Shown here: piece by piece, positions 6,967 to 9,226 of the stretch
How positions within the stretch are numbered: position 1 is the stretch's first letter
Layout of the letters: every line of letters starts with the position of its first letter
The notes under the pieces: model-generated
Databases searched by the model: none
What the model was told of the DNA's origin: nothing
Seen by the model: the letters and a program-made list of their open reading frames with translations, nothing else
Translations under genes and position numbers: made by a program
From: Acidaminococcales bacterium
GTDB lineage: Bacteria > Bacillota > Negativicutes > Acidaminococcales > JAISLQ01
Assembly: GCA_031275255.1 (NCBI GenBank)
Contig: JAISPA010000091.1
Span: 1-9,226, forward strand
DNA length: 9,226 bases
Reading direction: 5' to 3'

Positions 6967-6989
6967 CTAAATTAAAAGGAGTATATACA

Positions 6990-7022
6990 ATGCCTGACTT
7001 GCATCCCAATAAAATCAATTAA
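6990..7022 (+). CDS. Possible 10-residue mini-ORF with a strong ribosome binding site
   Basis: AAAAGGAG at 6974-6981 lies 8 bases before an ATG that encodes MPDLHPNKIN and a TAA stop. The initiation signal is as good as that of the flagellin gene, yet the frame ends after ten codons. The stop is followed by a GGCCA/TGGCC hairpin (7024-7037). This could be a leader peptide, the remaining start of a decayed gene, or chance. A second short frame at 7032-7115 (27 residues, four cysteines, start MAKCRMRQ) has AAAGG six bases before its ATG and is equally unproven. I recognise neither peptide. Confidence 0.25.
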   Translation: MPDLHPNKIN

Positions 7023-7115
7023 AGGCCAAGGATGGCCAAATGCAGAATGCGTCAGGGAAGGCAAGCATGCTGCCCGGGTTTGCTTGTGTTTTGCTCTTCA
7101 CAGGGCGGCAAATAA
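7005..7115 (-). repeat. Possible decayed copy of the flagellin upstream region
   Basis: Read on the minus strand from 7115, this segment shares blocks, in the same order, with the flagellin leader read from 8770. They are an exact TTATTTGCCGCCC (7115-7103 and 8770-8758), a similar AAC-rich to CCGGG stretch, CTTCCCTGAC versus CTTCCCGGAC, and GATGCAAGTC versus GATGTAAGTC (starting at 7005 and 8654). End-to-end distances are 110 and 116 bases. The ACGATAT element of the intact copy is missing here, and no flagellin start follows on the left. The alignment was done by eye. Confidence 0.4.
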
Positions 7116-7207
7116 GCTCGTAAATCTTATTCATGGTTTAACCGGGGAATAGTATTGGAAGTAGTATGAAATGTTCAGGCAGCGTATACACGCCTTAAAT
7201 AAGTTAA

Positions 7208-7241
7208 GGGGCCCGGCGTATTTTGCCGGACCCCCTTTTTT
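7208..7241. terminator. Bidirectional intrinsic terminator after flagellin 1
   Basis: GGGGCCCGGC (7208-7217) pairs with GCCGGACCCC (7225-7234) around a 7-base loop. In flagellin mRNA (minus strand) the stem is complete with one G-U pair and the tail TTAACTTATTT is U-rich. In the rightward direction there is one C/A mismatch but a clean run of six T follows (7236-7241), which would stop transcripts coming from the tsaD side. It lies 14 bases beyond the flagellin stop codon. Confidence 0.75.
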
Positions 7242-7254
7242 ACCATGGCTGGGC

Positions 7255-8622
7255 TTATTGCAGTAGGCTGAGTATTTGCTGCGCCCGGGCGTTGGCCTGC
7301 GCCACCATGGTCTGGGCTGCCTGCGATTTGATGTTTTCCTTGGAGTACTTGGACATCTCGGACGCCATGTCGGTATCGCGGATGCGCGACTCTGCCGCCG
7401 AAACATTTTCCGAAGTCGTCTCCAGGGCGTTGACCGCGTATTCCATGCGGTTCTGGATCGCGCCCAACAAGCTTCTTTGCGAAGACACACGCACGGTGGC
7501 GTTGTCCACTTCGGCGATGGCCGCCTGCGCCTGCTCGTTGCTGGATACGCTGGTGTACTCTATCCCCAAAGCCCGGGAACGCATATCGGAGATGGAAGCG
7601 TAGGTAACCTGCCCGGTGTTCGCGCCCAGCTGGGTCATCAGCGACTGGTCGAGAGTGCCTTTGTCCACTATGCTGCGGGCAAAGTTAAAGCTGATGCCTT
7701 CGCCTACCGCTATGTCGGTAAGAAGTACGCCGCCGGAGGCAAGATCAAGTTTTATTTCGCGAAGCGTACCGCCGCTGTTGACAATATTCCCAATGGTAAT
7801 TGAGTCCGAAGCAATGGTAACTTTTATGTCGGCGTAAGCCTTCATGCCCGCGCCCACGTCGGAAGTGTAGGAAACGCCCGCCGCCGAACCGGCGATGCCC
7901 GCCTGTCCGTAACCGTTGGAACCGGCGCCGGCCTCAATCGCCGCGGCGCCCGCGCCGCCCGAGCCATAGCCGACAACGGCGACCGAATGTCCGCTGTTGT
8001 CAACGTCGTTGTTGAAAATTACCTTCCAGGAATAAACATCGGACTCGGTGGAGTTTCTGATGATGGTGATCATGCCATCGTAGATGCCGCCTTCCTGTAT
8101 ATCCTTGATGGCTTCAAGCTGGCTGACCGCGTTAAAGGATACCTGGGAGTTGTTATTGATGGTCAGGCGCCCCTTGACGGTGTCTTTCGCGCCTTTAAGC
8201 GAACCGTCCAGGAGTTTTTTGGTGTTGAACTCGGTGGAGTTGCCGATGCGGTCGATCTCTTTCTTTAATTGCTTAATTTCACTTTCGATTTCATTTCTGT
8301 CGTCGTCGGTGTTGGTGTCGTTGGCCGCCTGCACCGCCAGCTCGCGCATCCGCCCGAGTATAGCGTGCGTCTGATCCAAAGCCCCTTCCGCGATCTGGAT
8401 GAGCGACGAGGTGTCCTGGGCGTTCTTTTTCGCCATATCGAGGCCGCGTATCTGCCCGCGCATTTTCTCCGATATCGCCAGGCCCGCCGCGTCGTCCGCC
8501 GCGCTGTTGATTTTTAGGCCCGACGCGAGCCGCGCCATGGATTTCTCCGCCGCGCGGTTATTCACGCCCAAAAAACGCTGAGAAGTTAACGAGGGAATGT
8601 TGTGGTTTATAACTGACGCCAT
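7255..8622 (-). CDS. Flagellin 1 (complete)
   Basis: Flagellin is exported by the flagellar type III apparatus and polymerises into the filament. The 455-residue protein has the conserved D0/D1 N-terminus (1-140: MASVINHNIPSL, then SGLKINSAADDAAGLAISEKMRG and RMRELAVQAANDT) and the conserved C-terminus (about 345-455: RSRALGIEYTSV, SQRSLLGAIQNRMEYAVN, ending AQQILSLLQ). It contains no cysteine, as usual. A variable insert of about 190 residues (141-330) forms the surface domain and includes a Gly/Ala-rich stretch at 218-250. The ATG at 8622 has AAGGAGG at 8631-8637, eight bases away. It is preceded by a SigD-like promoter and followed by a hairpin terminator, so it is probably its own transcription unit. 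A second, nearly identical flagellin lies just upstream. Names such as fliC or hag are not assigned because there are at least two copies. Confidence 0.96.
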   Translation of the reverse strand: MASVINHNIPSLTSQRFLGVNNRAAEKSMARLASGLKINSAADDAAGLAISEKMRGQIRGLDMAKKNAQDTSSLIQIAEGALDQTHAILGRMRELAVQAANDTNTDDDRNEIESEIKQLKKEIDRIGNSTEFNTKKLLDGSLKGAKDTVKGRLTINNNSQVSFNAVSQLEAIKDIQEGGIYDGMITIIRNSTESDVYSWKVIFNNDVDNSGHSVAVVGYGSGGAGAAAIEAGAGSNGYGQAGIAGSAAGVSYTSDVGAGMKAYADIKVTIASDSITIGNIVNSGGTLREIKLDLASGGVLLTDIAVGEGISFNFARSIVDKGTLDQSLMTQLGANTGQVTYASISDMRSRALGIEYTSVSSNEQAQAAIAEVDNATVRVSSQRSLLGAIQNRMEYAVNALETTSENVSAAESRIRDTDMASEMSKYSKENIKSQAAQTMVAQANARAQQILSLLQ

Positions 8623-8649
8623 GATTTCTTCCTCCTTGAATTAAGACTT

Positions 8650-8659
8650 ACATCCTACT
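8650..8659 (-). promoter_or_regulatory. Possible CsrA-binding site in the flagellin 1 leader
   Basis: The minus strand reads AGTAGGATGT, which matches the GGAnGU core and part of the flanks of the CsrA consensus ACAnGGAnGU. A second GGA lies in the ribosome binding site about 20 bases downstream (8631-8637). In B. subtilis, CsrA represses hag through two such sites in the leader. That precedent makes this plausible, but no csrA or fliW gene is in view. Confidence 0.3.
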
Positions 8660-8663
8660 GAAC

Positions 8664-8683
8664 GCTTTTGTTAGCTTTTGTTA
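8664..8683 (-). repeat. Tandem 10-bp direct repeat in the flagellin 1 leader
   Basis: The minus strand reads TAACAAAAGC twice in succession, exactly. The 10-bp period places both copies on one face of the DNA helix. It lies between the candidate promoter and the ribosome binding site, within the expected 5' untranslated region. Confidence 0.6.
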
Positions 8684-8747
8684 CAAACTGTCCGGGAAGT
8701 TGCTTTGGCCAGAAGAACGCCCCGGCTTTTGCCTTGTTCTGCTTAAT

Positions 8748-8775
8748 ATATCGTGCTGGGCGGCAAATAACTTAA
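8748..8775 (-). promoter_or_regulatory. SigD/FliA-like promoter of flagellin 1
   Basis: On the minus strand, TTAAG (8775-8771), a 16-base spacer and ACGATAT (8754-8748) resemble the B. subtilis SigD consensus CTAAA-N16-CCGATAT. The -10 part matches 6 of 7 and the -35 part 3 of 5, with the spacing exact. Transcription would give a leader of about 120 bases. A flagellin gene is the expected target of this sigma factor. Confidence 0.5.
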
Positions 8776-8851
8776 GCCTTTTAAGTAAAATTTATTTTGT
8801 TTTTCCCGCGCCAACGCCGTCTTATACTGTTCTCCGGCTGAAAATTTAAGA

Positions 8852-8874
8852 GATCCGGCGGAATACGCCGGATC
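8852..8874 (-). terminator. Intrinsic terminator after flagellin 2
   Basis: GATCCGGCG (8852-8860) and CGCCGGATC (8866-8874) form a perfect 9-bp stem with a 5-base loop, 22 bases beyond the flagellin 2 stop. In the minus-strand direction it is followed by TCTTAAATTTTC, a U-rich though not continuous tail. It should separate the two flagellin transcripts. Confidence 0.7.
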
Positions 8875-8896
8875 CCCTTGTTTGCCGCGGCTGTGT

Positions 8897-9226
8897 TTAT
8901 TGCAGCAGGCTGAGTATTTGCTGCGCCCGGACGTTGGCTTGCGCCACCATGGTCTGGGCTGCCTGCGATTTGATGTTCTCCTTGGAGTATTTGGACATTT
9001 CGGCCGCCATGTCGGTATCGCGGATGCGCGATTCTGCCGCCGAGACATTCTCCGAAGTCGTCTCCAGAGCGTTGACCGCGTATTCCATGCGGTTCTGGAT
9101 TGCGCCCAACAGGCTTCTTTGCGAGGACACCCGGGTAGTGGCGTTGTCGACTTCGGCGATAGCCGCCTGGGCCTGCTCGTTGCTGGCTACGCTGGTGTAC
9201 TCTATCCCCAAAGCCCGGGAACGCAT
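8897..9226 (-). CDS. Flagellin 2, C-terminal part only (5' end beyond window)
   Basis: The last 109 codons of a second flagellin are visible; the frame is open to the window edge, so the start lies outside and the methionine at the edge (MRSRALGIEY) is internal. The segment is the conserved C-terminal D1/D0 helix region that packs inside the filament and carries the export-competent tail. By my count it is identical to flagellin 1 at 105 of 109 residues (differences S/A, V/T, S/A, A/V) and at about 307 of 330 bases, so most base changes are silent. Both genes appear functional and under purifying selection. Whether the surface domain also matches cannot be seen here. Confidence 0.95.
   Translation of the reverse strand: MRSRALGIEYTSVASNEQAQAAIAEVDNATTRVSSQRSLLGAIQNRMEYAVNALETTSENVSAAESRIRDTDMAAEMSKYSKENIKSQAAQTMVAQANVRAQQILSLLQ

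Larger units (their letters stand above)
6690..7254. other. 565-base gap without a recognised protein gene
   Basis: Between tsaD and the flagellin stop I see no gene I can name. In order it holds a small hairpin (6701-6713), five DnaA-box-like 9-mers (6726-6808), a strongly AT-rich tract (about 6830-6975), a 13-bp palindrome (6954-6966), a mini-ORF with a strong ribosome binding site (6990-7022), short hairpins (7024-7037, 7062-7086), a segment resembling the flagellin upstream region (about 7005-7115), roughly 90 bases with nothing clear, and a strong hairpin (7208-7241). No tRNA, rRNA or known riboswitch fold was recognised. Confidence 0.6.

Noticed and set aside
6690..6975. Primary chromosomal origin (oriC)
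   Set aside because: The 9-mer cluster and AT-rich DNA fit, but dnaA, dnaN, rpmH, gyrB and similar markers are absent and the neighbours are housekeeping and flagellin genes. It is reported only as a DnaA-box-like cluster.
7276..7803. Plus-strand open frames opposite flagellin 1
   Set aside because: They are explained by the codon pattern of the flagellin gene on the other strand; no ribosome binding site or domain was seen.

Overview
The window looks like chromosomal DNA from a motile bacterium of the Firmicutes (Bacillota). The evidence is the tsaE-tsaB-rimI-tsaD gene order, an AMIN/Amidase_3 wall amidase followed by a GerMN lipoprotein, a ComEC-like metallo-beta-lactamase-fold protein next to a DUF3006 protein, strong AGGAGG-type ribosome binding sites, and TTG and GTG starts. 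The coding DNA is fairly GC-rich for this phylum. A Negativicutes or clostridial host is plausible, but that is a guess from gene content.

Region 1 (1-2825, + strand) holds a 5'-truncated ComEC-like MBL-fold hydrolase, a hairpin-rich gap, a DUF3006 protein, an exported N-acetylmuramoyl-L-alanine amidase (TTG start at 1148) and a GerMN lipoprotein whose start overlaps the amidase stop. The last two act at the cell envelope and are probably translationally coupled. A hairpin followed by TTTT closes the group. Region 2 (2826-3944, - strand) is alanine racemase, which supplies D-alanine for peptidoglycan. Its upstream gap (3945-4072) carries a good sigma-A-type promoter for the rightward operon and a possible oppositely oriented -10 for alr.

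Region 3 (4073-6689, + strand) is tsaE-tsaB-rimI-tsaD, each gene overlapping the next. TsaB, TsaD and TsaE make the t6A37 modification on ANN-decoding tRNAs. RimI is a ribosomal-protein-S18-type N-acetyltransferase.

Region 4 (6690-7254) has no recognisable protein gene. It holds five DnaA-box-like 9-mers in one orientation, a long AT-rich stretch, a 13-bp palindrome, a 10-codon mini-ORF with an excellent ribosome binding site, and a segment that resembles a decayed copy of the flagellin upstream region. It ends in a strong hairpin.

Region 5 (7255-9226, - strand) holds two tandem flagellin genes. The first is complete (455 aa). The second shows only its last 109 codons, which are 105/109 identical to the first. 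The gap between them carries a terminator, a SigD/FliA-like promoter, a tandem 10-bp repeat and possible CsrA sites.

Most genes here are ordinary housekeeping genes. The least explained DNA is the 6690-7200 gap, where the DnaA-box-like cluster is the best candidate for something undescribed.
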